From Ceriagrion tenellum (taxonomy: Eukaryota; Arthropoda; Insecta; Odonata; Coenagrionidae), in assembly GCA_963169105.1 (NCBI GenBank), contig OY720639.1:95864559-95928558 (forward strand): a stretch of DNA of 64,000 nucleotides, written 5' to 3'. Position 1 is the stretch's first letter, and each line of letters begins with the position of its first letter. A model generated the notes under the pieces. That model ran no database searches. It saw only the letters and a list, made by a program, of their open reading frames with translations, and was not told the DNA's origin. Of this stretch, positions 34,072 to 47,179 are shown one piece after another. A program made the position numbers and the translations under genes.

Positions 34072-34700
34072 CATCTATATCTACGAAATACCGTGCAATC
34101 CACCACTAGGGTGTGTGGCACGTGGTAATTCCACACCAGGCATGAAGCCCTCATCCCATTTGAAATCCGAACCGCGCACGTTCTCCCGGAATGCCAAGCG
34201 CAGGCCAAAAGCAATGCACGATACGCGGTCTGACCAGAAACAAGAAGAGTGCTACATGGACGAACATGCTACCATGCAGTACACTACTTAACATGCGACT
34301 ACTAGTTATAATTACTGCGACAGGTGAATAGTTCTACAAGGTACATATTCATGCAAGAGCTATATGATGCCGGAAATTGCATGCGAGGTTAGTTGCTAAT
34401 AATGATGTTAAGATATTTAGCACGAGTGCAAAAAGCTATTGTACATAGTCAGGGTAAAGTACCCTAAAACTGATCCATCGCATCTATTATGGTCCCTTAT
34501 TGTACTTGGGAAAAATGACATTTTAAATCTATCGGTTCTGCAGTCTATTTCGTTAAACTTATGCCAGTGATCGTTTCTACCATAATAGTTTGGCTCTAGT
34601 AAAATATGTTGAACGTCCGATAAAATATAGTCTGCATCAAACTTTTGTAAAAGATTTAATCTATATTTTCCCTTCGATCGGATAGAGGTTCCCATCCCAT
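34072..34700 (-). mobile_element. antisense LINE, 3' part, split by nested LINE
   Basis: On the minus strand, codons 34700 down to about 34417 read YRLNLLQKFDADYILSDVQH, LLEPNYYGRNDHWHKF, NEIDCRTDRFKMSFFPSTI and RDHN. The 3' UTR follows down to the conserved tail (GTGCCACACACCCTAGTGG and ACGGTATTTCGTAG on the minus strand) with the terminal GTAGATATAGATG at about 34072-34085. It is nearly identical in protein to the 2.8 kb copy. The 5' continuation of this copy is found beyond the inserted element, at 35238-35345. Confidence 0.85.
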
Positions 34701-35237
34701 CCGTTTTTCCGTTCCCATCCGATTTGTTAAAGGCCGTTATGATAATTGTATAAGTGTTACGAGCTTAATAGAAGAACTAGGATGGGAATTACTATCAGAA
34801 CGCAGGTTAAAATTTAGGTTAAACATTTTAAGTAACTTCGAAACCGATTTGTTCAAAGATGACGTTAGATATGTATTAAGAACCCCTGCGTATTATGCTA
34901 GGTTTGATCAGATTAAAAAGATTAGAGAGATAGATTGTCGTACCGATAGATTTAAAATGTCATTTTCCCGCGTACCATAAGAGAGAACAATAGGCAGCGT
35001 AGCAAAGGGATAGGCAGGTGAAATATAGTTAGAGTAGTCTGTAGCGCATGATGCATATGCAACCAATAATCCCTTTCTTATTATGTAGATACTAACCATA
35101 TAGCTGCATGTGACCCTATTACCTAGCCTGTCTCCCTTAAATATCCTACTTACATGGCAATAGTGCATGTTTGGTGATCTTCACCCCCTGCCACACACCC
35201 TCGTGGTGGCTCGCAGGGTATTACGTAGATGTAGATC
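34701..35237 (+). mobile_element. nested plus-strand LINE inside the antisense LINE
   Basis: Codons from 34718 to 34980 read RFVKGRYDNCISVTSLIEEL, GWELLSERRLKFRLN, RTPAYYARFDQIKKIREI and DCRTDRFKMSFSRVP, then a stop. This is an uninterrupted C-terminal fragment of a sister subfamily. The 3' end is TTCACCCCCTGCCACACACC, CTCGTGGTGGCTCGCAGGG and TATTACGTAGATGTAGAT at 35237. The junction on the left is a small CCCATCC-repeated stretch (34691-34717). No long target duplication is visible; at most CAT. Confidence 0.85.
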
Positions 35238-35345
35238 ATAATTCCCTCAACAATTCAGTGCGAGATGTATCGTAACAATTTTTAATAGATCTCATATACT
35301 TGGCCGAGTAACTGTTTAGTGTGAACTATGGTTCCCAGGTTCATT
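35238..35345 (-). mobile_element. antisense LINE, 5' part of the split copy
   Basis: Immediately after the nested element's GTAGATGTAGAT tail, the minus strand reads TTAAAAATTGTTACGATACA, then TCTCGCACTGAATTGTTGAG and GGAATTA. This corresponds base for base to the 2.8 kb copy just upstream of the GWEPL codons (KNCYD...LLREL). Further right, minus-strand codons YSAKYMRSIKNCYD and a decayed WEP/FTLN segment continue the older copy to about 35345. Confidence 0.75.
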
Positions 35346-35370
35346 AGGACACACTGTGCTGTTAAGACAT

Positions 35371-35440
35371 GTCTACATCTACTGAATACCATGCAAGCCA
35401 CCTCAAGGGTGTGTGATGTAGGGTGATTTCTCAACTTAAT
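35371..35440 (-). mobile_element. isolated LINE/SINE 3' tail
   Basis: Plus-strand GTCTACATCTACTGAATACC, then ATGCAAGCCACCTCAAGGG and TGTGTGATGTAGGGTGATTT, is the conserved 3' tail in antisense. No coding remnant is attached on its right side, so this is either an extremely 5'-truncated LINE or a SINE that shares the LINE tail. Confidence 0.6.
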
Positions 35441-38220
35441 GCACTAAAAATTACGCAGTTAAAGTTTACTAAACTAAGACTTTTTATGCATTAGCAGAAA
35501 ACTGGACGTACTTGTCAATAGGTGAAATATCTCTAAGATGTGCCTCACTCTAGGAATTGAATGTTGAATGAAGGTGTTTATTTGGATGTTATTGATTTTG
35601 AGTTGTATTGTTAACAAAATGGTGGAAATAAAATACTGTCAGTGATCAGTGACTAGAAAATTTGGCTCGGAAAGTTGTTAAAAGATTCTCTCGAGGAGAA
35701 ACTAGGGATGCTGTGAATGTCGCAATCCCCTCCCACATTTCATCTGGTGGTAAATAAGAACTGTTCCCACCAATCAAACTCTCTACTCTTCGTGTGAACA
35801 CTGTCTCTAGATCCAAGTGTCTGTTGACTCACGTCGATTGCGAGGAGCGCCTCACTGAAGTTAATCGGAGAATGCGAAACGAAGCGATCGCTTACTTTCT
35901 CCCTTTCGATGGACGGGAGCTTAAAAAGAACATGCGTTTTCGGTCTCGCCTCACAGCTTTCTCTTGTGGGACTGTGAGTCAGGTGTGGGGAATGAGACTG
36001 ACGCCATGCAAGCGGAGGATGGGCCCCGGTGGCGGGTCCTTGACCCCGAATATCCCGTGACCCTCCTGCGTTTGGTCCGGGCCTCGCTTATTAGTCCCGG
36101 GCGCCAAGGTGGCAGCATTCTGTCCTTATTTTGGTTGATCTTGGGCATTGAACGCGTAACGCAAAGTAGTCCGTCGTCAAGCGTCGCGTCACAGTAACGA
36201 GTAGACTCCGTAGTTTTCGCTTTCGACCGTCGATTAAAAAATTGATTTACCCTCTATGCGCCGTTTTTTCGTCCACCATGTCACAATACAGTTTGCATAC
36301 ACCATTTCATCTGTTTTAGTCACTGCTTAGCTCCTAATAGTGAACCTCTCTGTTCCAAGTGCGTATTATAGTTTTAAAAATGCTTCGTACACAAAAAATA
36401 GGATGACTGTAATAGGATGGAAGCCCCCTTGGAATTTATTAATTCCTGGTGAATTTAATAATACACCTTGGCCATTGGGTTGACTTAATTTCTCGCGGAT
36501 CAATGTGTCTGCGGTTTTGGAACAAAAGTGTCTTTTATGTGGCGCTGCATGAGAGAAATGTGAAAGAATAAATGAAAAAATGTTCATTATTTTCCGGATC
36601 TCAACGAGGTTTAATAGCTAGGTTGCTTTTTCATTGGAATTATAACAGCCAAGATTCAACTTAATTAGTCGTTAGGTCACCTACTATTATAGCCGTTTTT
36701 ATTACGGTGCTGCTTGCGTCTTAAGTCAGCTTTCTAGTTCTGGAAGCCTTTCGCGATTAGTAACTACAGGAAAACCATGAATTATATAAATAGCAAATTT
36801 ATTTGCTGGAGTTAACAGTTGCGAAGTTTAAGTAATCGCTTATTAGAATTATATTAGGGTCATGATCCAATCAGGCTAGTAAGTACATCCCCTGCTTTTA
36901 TCAATCGGTGCTATTAATGTGGCTTTCTTATGTCGATCAAAAGGTTAATCGATTCTGATACGTACATATATTTCGGACACACATATCTCGTGCAGCTATG
37001 CGCAACAGATACAAACCAGACATCTGTTGAAATAGGTCTAAAAAAAGGATTTTTTTGTCGAAGGTTTTACTCCTTGTAGGACACAAAACAGACCCTCATA
37101 AAGCTCTTGAAAATAGTAGCCCTCGCATTCAGTCATTATGTTGCATATAGTCATGTGTTTAACAGCTATAGGCATATTCACGATGTAACTTCCCTGTTCC
37201 GCTAAGTTCTTTATAGCCGCCAAAACTCTTACGTAGCCCTTCACCAGCGATCTTCAAATATTCGAATTTAAACTGATAATACCGCGGCCTCATCTTGAGT
37301 TTCGTCAAGGGCTTAATGTCTTGTGGTGAGACTTTCGTATGCGCTTGGCCCCTCTCGCGGCTGCGGAGACCCAGAAAGATTCCGGTTCTCCTCCCGCTCG
37401 TCCAGATTCTTTCATCGGCTCGAGAATTCGCCGCGTTCACGGGCATCTGGGAGTTGAATATGCTCGTAAAGTCGGGCCGATTCGGAGGTCATTCCACCAT
37501 CGTATGGTTTTGAAGGGTGAAGTGAAAAATTTTATTGATAAATGATTCTAAACTAGGTCTCTTTTAAACTCGGTCCTAAAATATATATTCTTCTTCAATT
37601 TACATTTTTAGTCGGTGTTCATGGGCGTAGATTTTATGGTGTTCAGGTGTTGAATAGCTCCCATTTCCATGTTGAACCCAAGATCTTTATCTTTTTTGGA
37701 ACACGGATTTTTATTATGAAGTTCTGTTTTTACTATGCCCTGGCGCGGGTGCTTGCATAGTGAAAACTTGCGAGGATACATTCACGACCATTAGAGCACG
37801 GGCTATTAAGTGGTCATGGGCTCGCTCATTCGCGCGAGGTCACGTGTATGCACAGTGAAGTTTAAAGGAACATTTGTCCGCACATCTACTCCCAATAGTT
37901 GGTTCATTGTGTACTCAGACCGTAAAATAATCATGCAGGCTCTTTATTTTTGTGGCATAATGGAAGATAAGCTACTTTATTGGCCGATGAAAGAAATATT
38001 ACTGCTATGATATCAGGGAACTATTTCGCGGGTGGCATCTAGCGGTATCATTAACTGTGTGGCAGTTTCAAAGACACATGCCGCTTTTTTTTGGAAGGGC
38101 GTTAATTACCTCATTAACATCTGAGTCTGAATACAAGGGTTGGTTTACTGCTACACTCTATCATTCTCTTCACATAGCTCATTCTATGACATTCTTATTA
38201 TTCTTTTTGAATCCTTTTTA
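35441..38220. other. unassigned sequence
   Basis: The 35.79-36.20 kb stretch is moderately GC-rich with overlapping plus-strand frames (88 and 77 codons) starting at 35794 and 35964. The region 37.16-37.55 kb is similar on both strands. Neither matches a known domain, and no splice pair could be argued. No repeats with a clear partner were seen. Confidence 0.3.
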
Positions 38221-38224
38221 TTTG

Positions 38225-38705
38225 GCCTATGCCAAATTGCTTTAGCCAAATGCAACTCAAATGAACTCCGAGCTCATGTATGTACGAGCTCCGAGATCAT
38301 GTAAATTTCCTAGTTTCTGGTGCTTAAAAATTGTGCCCGATGGACGAAACGTAGCTTTTGGGGTGAATTTTAAGCGAGGTGACGCTTGTTAACTTATGAT
38401 ATAATCACTCGCGCCTAATCACTTTTATTGCCAAGCAAGTAGAGTTTGAGGCAAATCAAAGTTAAGCGTCATTATTGTAAATACCTTTTTTTGCCAGATA
38501 CAACCAAAATCAACAGCGAGCACATATCTTATAGATAAAAAGAACTACTTTCCTGTTTTCATTTGTTTTCTTCCTACTAGTTTCCGGTCCTTCAAAATTG
38601 TGACCGAAGGGCGAAATGTTGCATATGCGGGTATCTGTTGCGCGATGCGACGTTCACTTATCACTCATCACATCATCACTCGCCCCCTATCTTGTTTCTC
38701 CTTTG
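38225..38705 (+). repeat. tandem duplicated repeat unit
   Basis: Two units of about 200 bp lie in direct orientation about 275 bp apart. Unit 1 has GCCAAATTGCTTTAGCCAAA, AACTCCGAGCTCATG, CTAGTTTCTGGTGC, AAAATTGTGCCCGATGGACG, AAACGTAGC and AATCACTCGCGCC. Unit 2 has TTGCCAGATACAACCAAAAT, AACAGCGAGCACAT, CTAGTTTCCGGTCC, AAAATTGTGACCGAAGGGCG, AAATGTTGC and CATCACTCGCCCC. They are diverged but collinear. The family is not known; GATGGACGAAACG recalls decayed Penelope-type termini. Confidence 0.55.
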
Positions 38706-38709
38706 GATA

Positions 38710-41700
38710 AGGGGCAGGGTTTGCGGTATCGCCTTTTTTGTGGTACAAATTGTGGCTGAGGTCCCACAGATGTAACCGCATGATAAAGCGGCTTCCGTAT
38801 GCATGGTGGAATTTGATCAGGCTACTTTCCCTTTAGTCGTTAAGAACGTTTCTTATCTTGTCTTGCCTTTTCCCCCTGCACATACACTTGTGCCGGCACA
38901 AGTGTTTGTGAAAGTAAATTGTTTTTATTAACTCCGTGGTGAACATCTTAGCGAAAAAAGACCGTCGGTTTGAGGTTGATGAGATATGAATGTAAGGACG
39001 TGCAAATGAAGAAACTTATCTGGATGGAGAGAAAGTGGTAGGAAAGGAGGGTTAACGGGATAGCAGCTGAAGAGAAGTAAAGATAGGGACTGACCTAATG
39101 TACCTTCTAACTTCTATAGCAATGATTAGGGCGATTTCAAAGTGATAGATAAGAAAGATAGGTTGAAAATGAAAGATTGAGTTGAAGTTCCGTATGAAAA
39201 CCGTGAAATAATTTTTATTCTGTATGTCTGAGAAATTCACCGTCTTCATTTACTCTCGTTTCTTACCATGTTTGTTCACGGTGGTCATAGTCTTTTTATT
39301 GGTGGTTGAAATATTGCTACGAAAAGTTCCTCCGATGAATGTTTACCGAATTGAGGTTTGTGCATTGTAGAGTTGATTTCTTTTGCTTTTTTGCGAATTA
39401 GGAACTAAGCTTTGCTAAATTTTAAGGTAGCCTAAATCTCTGGTTAGAATCTTGTAAAATTGCATCTATTCATTCATTGCTTAAATTAATTCAAAATCAA
39501 ATTCTTATCAAAAAATAAATCAGTTTTTACCGTTAATTTTTCTTGGTTATCCAGATTATGTCGATTCACGTGTCCGATTTTGCGTCAAATATATCGAGGG
39601 AGTAAGCCAATCTCAACGTATGTAACTCACGAAGGTGGATGGAAGAACTTTCCACACTTCCCTCACTTTTGCTGCTCAAGTTATGTTGATTCAGTTACAG
39701 ATAAGCGCGTAGGCGGTGAACAATGCTGCTTATCGTCTTTCGTTTAGGTTGGTAGTAGCCATAATCCTTCGGCCATATTTAAGAAAGGTTACCACTAGGT
39801 ACCGAGCAACTATTTACTCGTAGTTGTAGTTAGCTGTAATTTGAGTTAATTTGGTATTTGTGTGAATCGTGTTGCGTGAAAACTACGTCGCTTTGTACTG
39901 TAAGGAGCGCGGATTCGTCGTAAGCGCCGTTATTCCTGAATGCTGAACCTTTGACGTGTGCTGCGCGCAGGAATCCGAGCGTGCGCAATCGCTTTTCTGT
40001 TGTTTGTCAAGGTTCGAGAAGCGATTAGGTCATGTTCCTACATATCAACAAGCTTATCAGGAAGTCTGTGTAACATTCAACTGCATGACACCCTATGGCC
40101 ATGCTTATCCTTTAGGCAGATCCCCGAAAAGAACGCACGTAATCACTGACCGTTTTTCGTTTTTCTCTACGGGTGGGTATGATTTTCAACCCCGGGTCTA
40201 GATCATGCATTTTGGGGGACAACTTTTTTATAATGTTTTTGGGATCCAAAAGAAATTCAACCCCCATGTTTACCTCATTTTTGTAGTGCGGCAATCTCCT
40301 CGAGTAAGCCCAACTTCCCTGGGATAAAATTCAGAGGTCGAATTTCTCTTAGGCTCTTTTTCCTAGGACAAAAAGGGTGGCTAAAGGTCTCCAAATTATA
40401 TTACCCCGAACAAATACTATACATTTATAACTGTCAGTATCTGTGCACCTTTTATGAGGTTACAAAAGGAAGCCGAGTGGTTTGCTTACGAGCGAACACG
40501 TTCATGATGTACAACTATTTGTCGAAAAGGGACAGCTGGTTGTAGTGCCAAAATTAAATGCTTTCCAATCGTCAAAATTTGAGCCTGACGCGAAGGACAT
40601 AAGCACAACTGTATTTTTTCTGGTTGGACAAAATTGAATAAATATTGGTTGGACTGTAGCGCTAGGATTCATTGTTCAAGCGATCCGTACACGACAGAAC
40701 GAAAAACGCGAAACGCATTCTTAAGGAAACATCATCCTTTTTTCCAATTTTTCTTCCTTATTTATTCTTCTCTTCCAACCCATCTTTTTCACGGATGATG
40801 GCGTAATACCCCCACTTGCAGTGGAATTTGAGGGTTTAAGTGAAGGTGAAATAATCTCGCTCTCTCTTGGTATCCAATTAAGCATGCCATAGCAGATTTA
40901 AAATGATTGAGCTGGTGTTTTACTCTGAAATGAGCCACCTAAACCTATTGACCTACCAAAAAGTTGTGAAGAGGTTTAATATGTGCAACGATGTCGGGCA
41001 AGATGTGGTGGAACATCATAATGGACTAAAGTTCGAGATCAAACTCGTTTGCTCTCAGTTTTTATCGGTTCTCAAGTGAATTTACTAGTGAAGACCATAC
41101 AATACAAGCTCTAAAATAGTTTTCATCATCTTGATTGTAACTCATGCGAATGCAAAGCATCCGTTGAGTGACTGATTTGTATGATTGTGTTTGGAAGGCT
41201 ATTATTTCATTCCAACTAGTTTCCTAGCCCGGTGAAGGCGTGTGGAACGAATTGAGTGGCTATGCATTCAATGAGCATAAATTATTGCCGAGTTCAGGTC
41301 TGGGAAACGTGAAACTTAATTTTAATTAGGGCCTTTCTTCCGCATTTTTCCCCTTGCGGTGCGAATTACTCCCTTGATTTTATAGAACAGGAATTCATTA
41401 GTTAAAACTCAATTACGGACTAACGCAGGTGGCTAATTTTAACGACTTTTTGCCGATGTTAATCGAAAAAACTGCATGTTAAATTGTTTGTCCAGATTGA
41501 ATATTCTCTCCGTGGTTATTGAGGACGAATGACTAAGATGAGGAAAATGTTCTGGAGGCTTGTCTCTTCTGTCAGTTTTTTTGGTTCTTCTAAAATATTG
41601 ATTTCCGCAAATGTCACACTTCTAAATGAATTACAATGTATGTGATAATACAATTTAGGTATTTTATAAAATCGACTATGCGTTGGCCACCTAGTTCAAT

Positions 41701-44700
41701 TCGTCATCCCATCAGCACGTACCATGGAAACAAGACCGGAAAATTACGTGGGAGGTCAATTCTCCAATGAGTGACCATAGTGTATTCGCTAAATATATTC
41801 TCTTTTTATCTTCCGTGTCATCTACGGCACCGAATGGATACGGATGGCTGTATTCTTAATTTTGTTTCATCTGGTCTTAGTCAGTTCGTCTGGCTCTGCC
41901 GTTAAAAAGCAGCTTGTATGTACATAATCATTTTACGCCCGAATTGTGCTACTCGCGTCAGAATTAGTGCAGAGGTTGTTGAACTCATGGCATGCTGAGC
42001 TAGCATTGGAACTTGAAAGCTACTGCGAAGCGTAATGCAACTCTTAGCCCTATTGTGTAGTAACTTAGACTGGGACTTAATAAAGTCTTCTTAATCTGGG
42101 TTTAACCTAACGTCTATGAATACGGCTGGGGGTGTTACAGGTTAACTTCAGTGATCGTTGGCATTTTGTTGTGATTAGTTCACGGGCTTATTGTAAATAA
42201 AGTTTTAGTCGATTGAACACAGTTGTTCTCGTCAATATTGTAGATTTTTCGGCTGGAATTGTTCTGCGGCAGGTTGGAGAGAATTTATAATAGCCTCTTT
42301 CGATTTTTTGATAACCGTCGAGTCTTTTTGGAATGCCAATTGGTTAGCGTGACACCGATCGACGAGACTCGAGCCGCCGTCGTTTGAATATTTTACTGGG
42401 TAATGAGTTCTCAAATCGCCTAAGCCAGTTGTTCCCGAAGTAGGCGCTTATGCTCCCTGGGGGCGGTACATTAATTTTGTGTGAGCGAAAATATCCAAGG
42501 TGGGCTGGAGGCAGGGTTCTGATGAAATGTATCATGCATGCATATCATGAGATAAACTTATCTCCCTGCCGGAGTTGAAATAAGAATTAATTTAATCATA
42601 ATTGTTTTGACGTTATTTTTATAATCTTCCTGATTTGTGCTCGTAGTCTATGATTTTAAAGCCTACGAATGGAGGTCGTTGTGTATAAGTTTGTGGAATC
42701 AAGCGGGCTTGTAAAATCGAGTTTAATGCTTTCTCGGGGAATGCTTCGCGTTAAATCTTCACGGGAATCACACCGAATTGAATTTGTTAAGTGTTAAATT
42801 GAACCCAGTGGAATGCCTATGAGGAATTTACGTATGGCTTGTAAAAATTTAAGAACCACTTGTCTAAGCCATTGGGGGCGTCGTAGGCCACGCCCCACGG
42901 TCAAGTTTTCCTCGATCCATTGGGTGTTTTCCATGATCCATTCAAATTCTTTTACGTATGAACTCATCACGCATGCCTCTCTCATTGCTTGTTTATTATT
43001 CTGGAAAAGTCTTTGATGTCTGCAACGCCTGTCGGCGAGTTTCTTTGGGGTCCACGGTAGAGAAGCACAGATTAGCTGTAAATGGGGTGCTGAGGTGTCC
43101 TGCCCTGCGGCGAATTCTACCGGCTTGGCGATGCGGCGGTTGTACCCCGAGCAGGGTCGTTCGATTCGATTTACATTTGAATCCGTCGATATTGAAGGAG
43201 GAAGACTATCGAAATATCGAACGACCTTGTGTCTCGAGTACGTGCTCCGTTTCCCTTTCCGTTATTCCCGCCTTATCTATTTATAAAACGGCTTATCTCC
43301 TCCGGTGCTCTCGGGACCTCTCGCTCTAGCAACGGGAAATGTTTCGAAGCTGAAGGAACGCGAAAAGTGGTGGCATTTTAATTTCCTCTTTGGGAAGAAA
43401 AATTTGGATTATAATTAGGAACCACGCCTAGAGACGACTCGTGAAGATATAACGGAAAGTCTCTCATCCCAAAAGGCCTTAGAGCTTGTTCATGTAACTT
43501 TATTCAATTACTTTGCCGGTGGGTAATTTATTTCTGGTTTAATGAGACTCTTACATCCTTGCGATCGTAATTATGGCATCACTCTAGCTCCACATTTAAC
43601 TCTTCATTCCTCATCAGTAAGTTCCGATTGATGATCGATTAATTGAAATATTGATGCATGATAGTGGATTCATAACCATGGAGCTTAATTTTTATCAGGC
43701 ATACCCGTTTTAAACAAACGTAACAATTTGTTATGCATGAACTTATTCGTCACGATATTCAGATGAACTGTTAATTTCACTGCTTTCAAAGCTAGTGAAG
43801 CAATAGTGGGTTCGTGTGAGTTCTTACATATAAAATTGTGATTTCATATGAAAACCACTCTTAACATATCAAATAGTCTGTGTTGATCCTTTGTGAGTAT
43901 TTCAGTATCCGGATTATGGTGGCGTCTTCATATAAATATATGTGTTTTGATAGAAGTTGGCGAAAGTTGTTACAAATAAAGAAACTATTATTTCTATCAA
44001 TCCCAAGACTGGTGGTTGATCCGGGTAAGGCTTGAACGCACTTAGGGTTATCCTATCAGCGGGTAAAACTAATGCGTTGTGGGACGGTGTATGTAGTTTA
44101 TTTTCATGTGACTTTTGTTCGCTAAGCTCGGGTTATCATGCACATTTGGTTTAACGGTCACGCCTTCTTAATTTTGTACAAGGGAGCTTTAGGTGATTCT
44201 CCACTCCTCTGCACACCCCGCTTGTATGCATCTTGTATTTACCTGAACATACACGAGCAAGACGATAGAACAGTTATAGTGATGCAACATAAACGTTGAG
44301 TATCTAGCACATAATCTATCCACCTTTAGAACGAAACTTATATGATTTTTATGACCTTCCAAATGGCCGTATAAACTGGAGTACATAATTCTGTTTCCCA
44401 TTTCAATTAATTCCTCGAGTTCATGATCCAGTTGAAAGTAGTCTTTCCTCCCGAAATGCATGTTGCCAAGGAAATGGAACTCTCATTACGTATTCATTTT
44501 AAGTACTCCGGGAAAACAAAACGTGCAACTCTTCTTATTTTCTCTGTGAATGCCGTGCCATAAGGCGAGAAAATCCTTGAGTAACATTCTTTTCGTCGCG
44601 TTCTTGGCAGCGAGACAGCACGAGCCGTACAAATATCGCTTCCATTGGTTACATTTCAGCAGGAAACAAAAGGTAGTCTCGCTAGATGGAGAGCGCTGCT

Positions 44701-45530
44701 TAATATTACTCTGTATTGCCTTTTGTGGACGCCTGACTTTCCTTTCGCAGACCCCTACCATGACCTCTTGTCAAAATGGAACCGATACTTTTGGAATTTT
44801 TTCATACGTTTTTGGTACGCGGATTTCGATATCGTCGTCGAATGCATCTGCGTTAAGGACCGAAGTTTTCTGTGGGAGAGTGGGTCCCACCGCGGTGTGA
44901 CAGTCGTGGGAGGGTGGAGTCCAAATTAAGGAAAAGAAATGTTGAGTTGACTGATATGAGAGCTTATCTTGCTGCCATATCCGGCTTATGCCGTGTTCGA
45001 ATAAGGAAAGAAAATAAGGTGAATTGGTGTACCCAATGCTGTTTGATCACCCTAACTGTACCCGCTACAGACTCGTGAGATAGCTTAGGAACCGGACTAA
45101 AGCCATCTGGTGAAAGTATGTGTGCATACCTACTTCTAGAGAAAGTGATACTGATCGCTTGGAGAGGAAGCCAGATAGAGAATTTTAAAGATGGAAAGGT
45201 GTACTCGAGTTCGCGTGTGACGCCTAGAGGATTATCGAGAATCTCACAATTAAGGCGAAATCATATCTGCCTTGCAATTTTCGTCATGATTCGATCTGTA
45301 GGATTATGAATCTACATCTGATTATTTCTTCTTAGCTGTAACAATTTAAATGCCAGCTGTGCAGTCCGAAACCGTTATAGCCAACGCTGTATATAGGATC
45401 TCAACATGGCCAAGGACTCATCGCTTCATCCTTCAAACATCCAGCTGTTCGTCCGCACTCCTATTACGAATTCCTCTTTAAACAGGTTAAACAGTCATGG
45501 TTGTCAACAGTTGCACTGCAGATAGCTGGT
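38710..45530. other. unassigned sequence, about 6.8 kb
   Basis: This is the longest stretch without an assigned element. It holds many short frames on both strands. The larger ones (42958-43329, 123 codons; 44550-44900, 116 codons, overlapped by an antisense 91-codon frame) show no recognisable motif and no consistent splice signals. GC is higher around 42.8-43.35 kb and 44.5-44.95 kb. It is likely intergenic or intronic. Confidence 0.3.
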
Positions 45531-45536
45531 GTCACC

Positions 45537-45612
45537 ACATCCACATTCATCTACCGTTCTACCCTGCGAGGTGCCAGTAGGGTGTGTGGCCTGAAGGGTT
45601 AGGACATCAGTC
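45537..45612 (-). mobile_element. isolated LINE/SINE 3' tail
   Basis: ACATTCATCTACCGTTCTAC, CCTGCGAGGTGCCAGTAGGG and TGTGTGGCCTGAAGGGTTAG, then GACATCAG, follow the conserved antisense tail order (GTAGAT-like end, CCCTGCGAGxxxCC, GGGTGTGTGG, TTAGGACA). The minus-strand frame to its right (45657-45884) contains SDWNNPPD, which is LINE-like, but the rest does not fit, so the coding part is uncertain. Confidence 0.5.
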
Positions 45613-46348
45613 TTGTTGAAATGGTGAAATAGGTCACGTGTCGGCTAGAGGGAAGCTTACTTCTCTTGCGTTCCATCGTATCGGCCGCATAGCTTTGCCC
45701 AAGGTCTATGGTCGGGAGGATTGTTCCAATCTGAAGATGAATTTGTGAACACCTTTTTCGTACAAATTATTTTTTTCTTTTGCTGGATGCGCCGATGTAG
45801 TGTGGGGCCTAATCTCCTCAGCTTAAGTAGTAAAAATGTCCTCCTTATCGTTGTTCGTAAACTGTTTCTTTCGTCCTTTGCCATGATAGCAATGGAAACG
45901 TACCGAAATTTATTGTGACCAAATGTGGACCCCGTGTTTGGTTTCTCCCCTTCAAGGTTTATCTGATTCAGTGCTGTCTTTTCTTCCGAAGAGTTATCGG
46001 TACTGATTTCGCCCGTTTGCCGTAGTTAACTGGAAAGATATCGGATCAATAATTAAATAAACCTCAAACCAACCAAATGGCATCGTGGAAATAAATAGAT
46101 GTAGTAGAAATATTTAACTTTTAAGGGAAAATGATACTTAGTAATTGTGGTGATATAATTTCCGACAATGTCTGCATTAACAGCGCGCATGAATGTATCA
46201 GGTATAACGAAGGCTTATGCGGTCGAATTTGGATTGCACTGATCAGGCAATTGATTTTAGAGTTTGTATCATGATGGGTCTTAACATTTTGGCGGCAGTA
46301 CGAAGCACTGGGTTGGTAAGTTTATATCACGAGTCTCAGGATATTACA

Positions 46349-47160
46349 CCTACATCTACTTATTACCCTGCTAGCCACCACAAGGGTATTTGGCAGGGGG
46401 TGAATTATCACCAACATGAACTACAATGAAAAAATTAACTTTCACCGACATGCACCACGTAATGGGTATCATACAAATGCTACAGAAACCACTAAATTAA
46501 TCTGTAATGTAACTGCGTAAACGTGACGCAAGAGCCATGCAGGAAACATGCAAAACATGGTGTTAGGACTATTCGGCAGATTTAGAAACATGCATTGGGG
46601 GGCATATGAATTAATCGGCTTTACTACCTGTCAACTAACCTACTTCTAAGTCTCAACGCAGTCATTATGGTCTCTCATCGATCGCGGTAGAAACGACATT
46701 TTAAACCTATCTGTTCTACAATCTGTTTCCCTCATTTTATTCTCATGATCTGGTCTACCGTAGTATGTTGGAGTTCATAAGATATTGAAAACTTCCTCTG
46801 AAAATAAATCGGTTGTGAATTAACTTAAAAGATTTAGTCTAATTTTCAGTCGACGGTCTGAAAAGCGATTCCCATCCTAGTTTTTGCAAGAGGTCAGTTA
46901 CACTAACGAGACTATCATATCGGGCTTTTACGTATCTTGCTGATCTTCTCTGCACGCGTTCTAACTCTGTTTATAAGCCTACCTCATGTGGATCCCAAAC
47001 ACTGGTAGCGCATTCTAAGTGGGGTCTAACAAGGGAGAAGTAGCTGATTTCTCTAACTTTATCGTCGATTTATCCAAGTTCTCTTTTAACGAATCCCAAT
47101 TTACGATTAGCCTGACCAGTTATTTCCCGAAAAAGTTCACTCCACGAGAGATTCTGTATT
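46349..47160 (-). mobile_element. antisense LINE remnant, 0.8 kb
   Basis: Reading the minus strand from 47160: LSWSELFREITGQANRKLGF, VKRELG, a stop, IDDKVREISYFSLVRPHLEC, ATSVWDPHEVGL, a stop, VQRRSARYVKARYDSL, VSVTDLLQKLGWES, and at the end DCRTDRFKMSFLPRSMRDHN followed by DCVET and a stop at 46646. The order matches the last third of the CR1/Jockey-like ORF2. Two stops and a frameshift near 46850 break it. The 3' UTR runs to the conserved tail at 46349-46410 (antisense ACCCTGCTAGCCACC and TGGCAGGGGGTGAATTATCA). Confidence 0.87.
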
Positions 47161-47179
47161 AGTGGCACAGGGAACACTG

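Noticed and set aside
45657..45884. LINE ORF2 C-terminal end on the minus strand (SDWNNPPD)
   Set aside because: Only one short LINE-like word; the flanking residues do not follow the expected order, so only the 3' tail at 45.54-45.61 kb was annotated.
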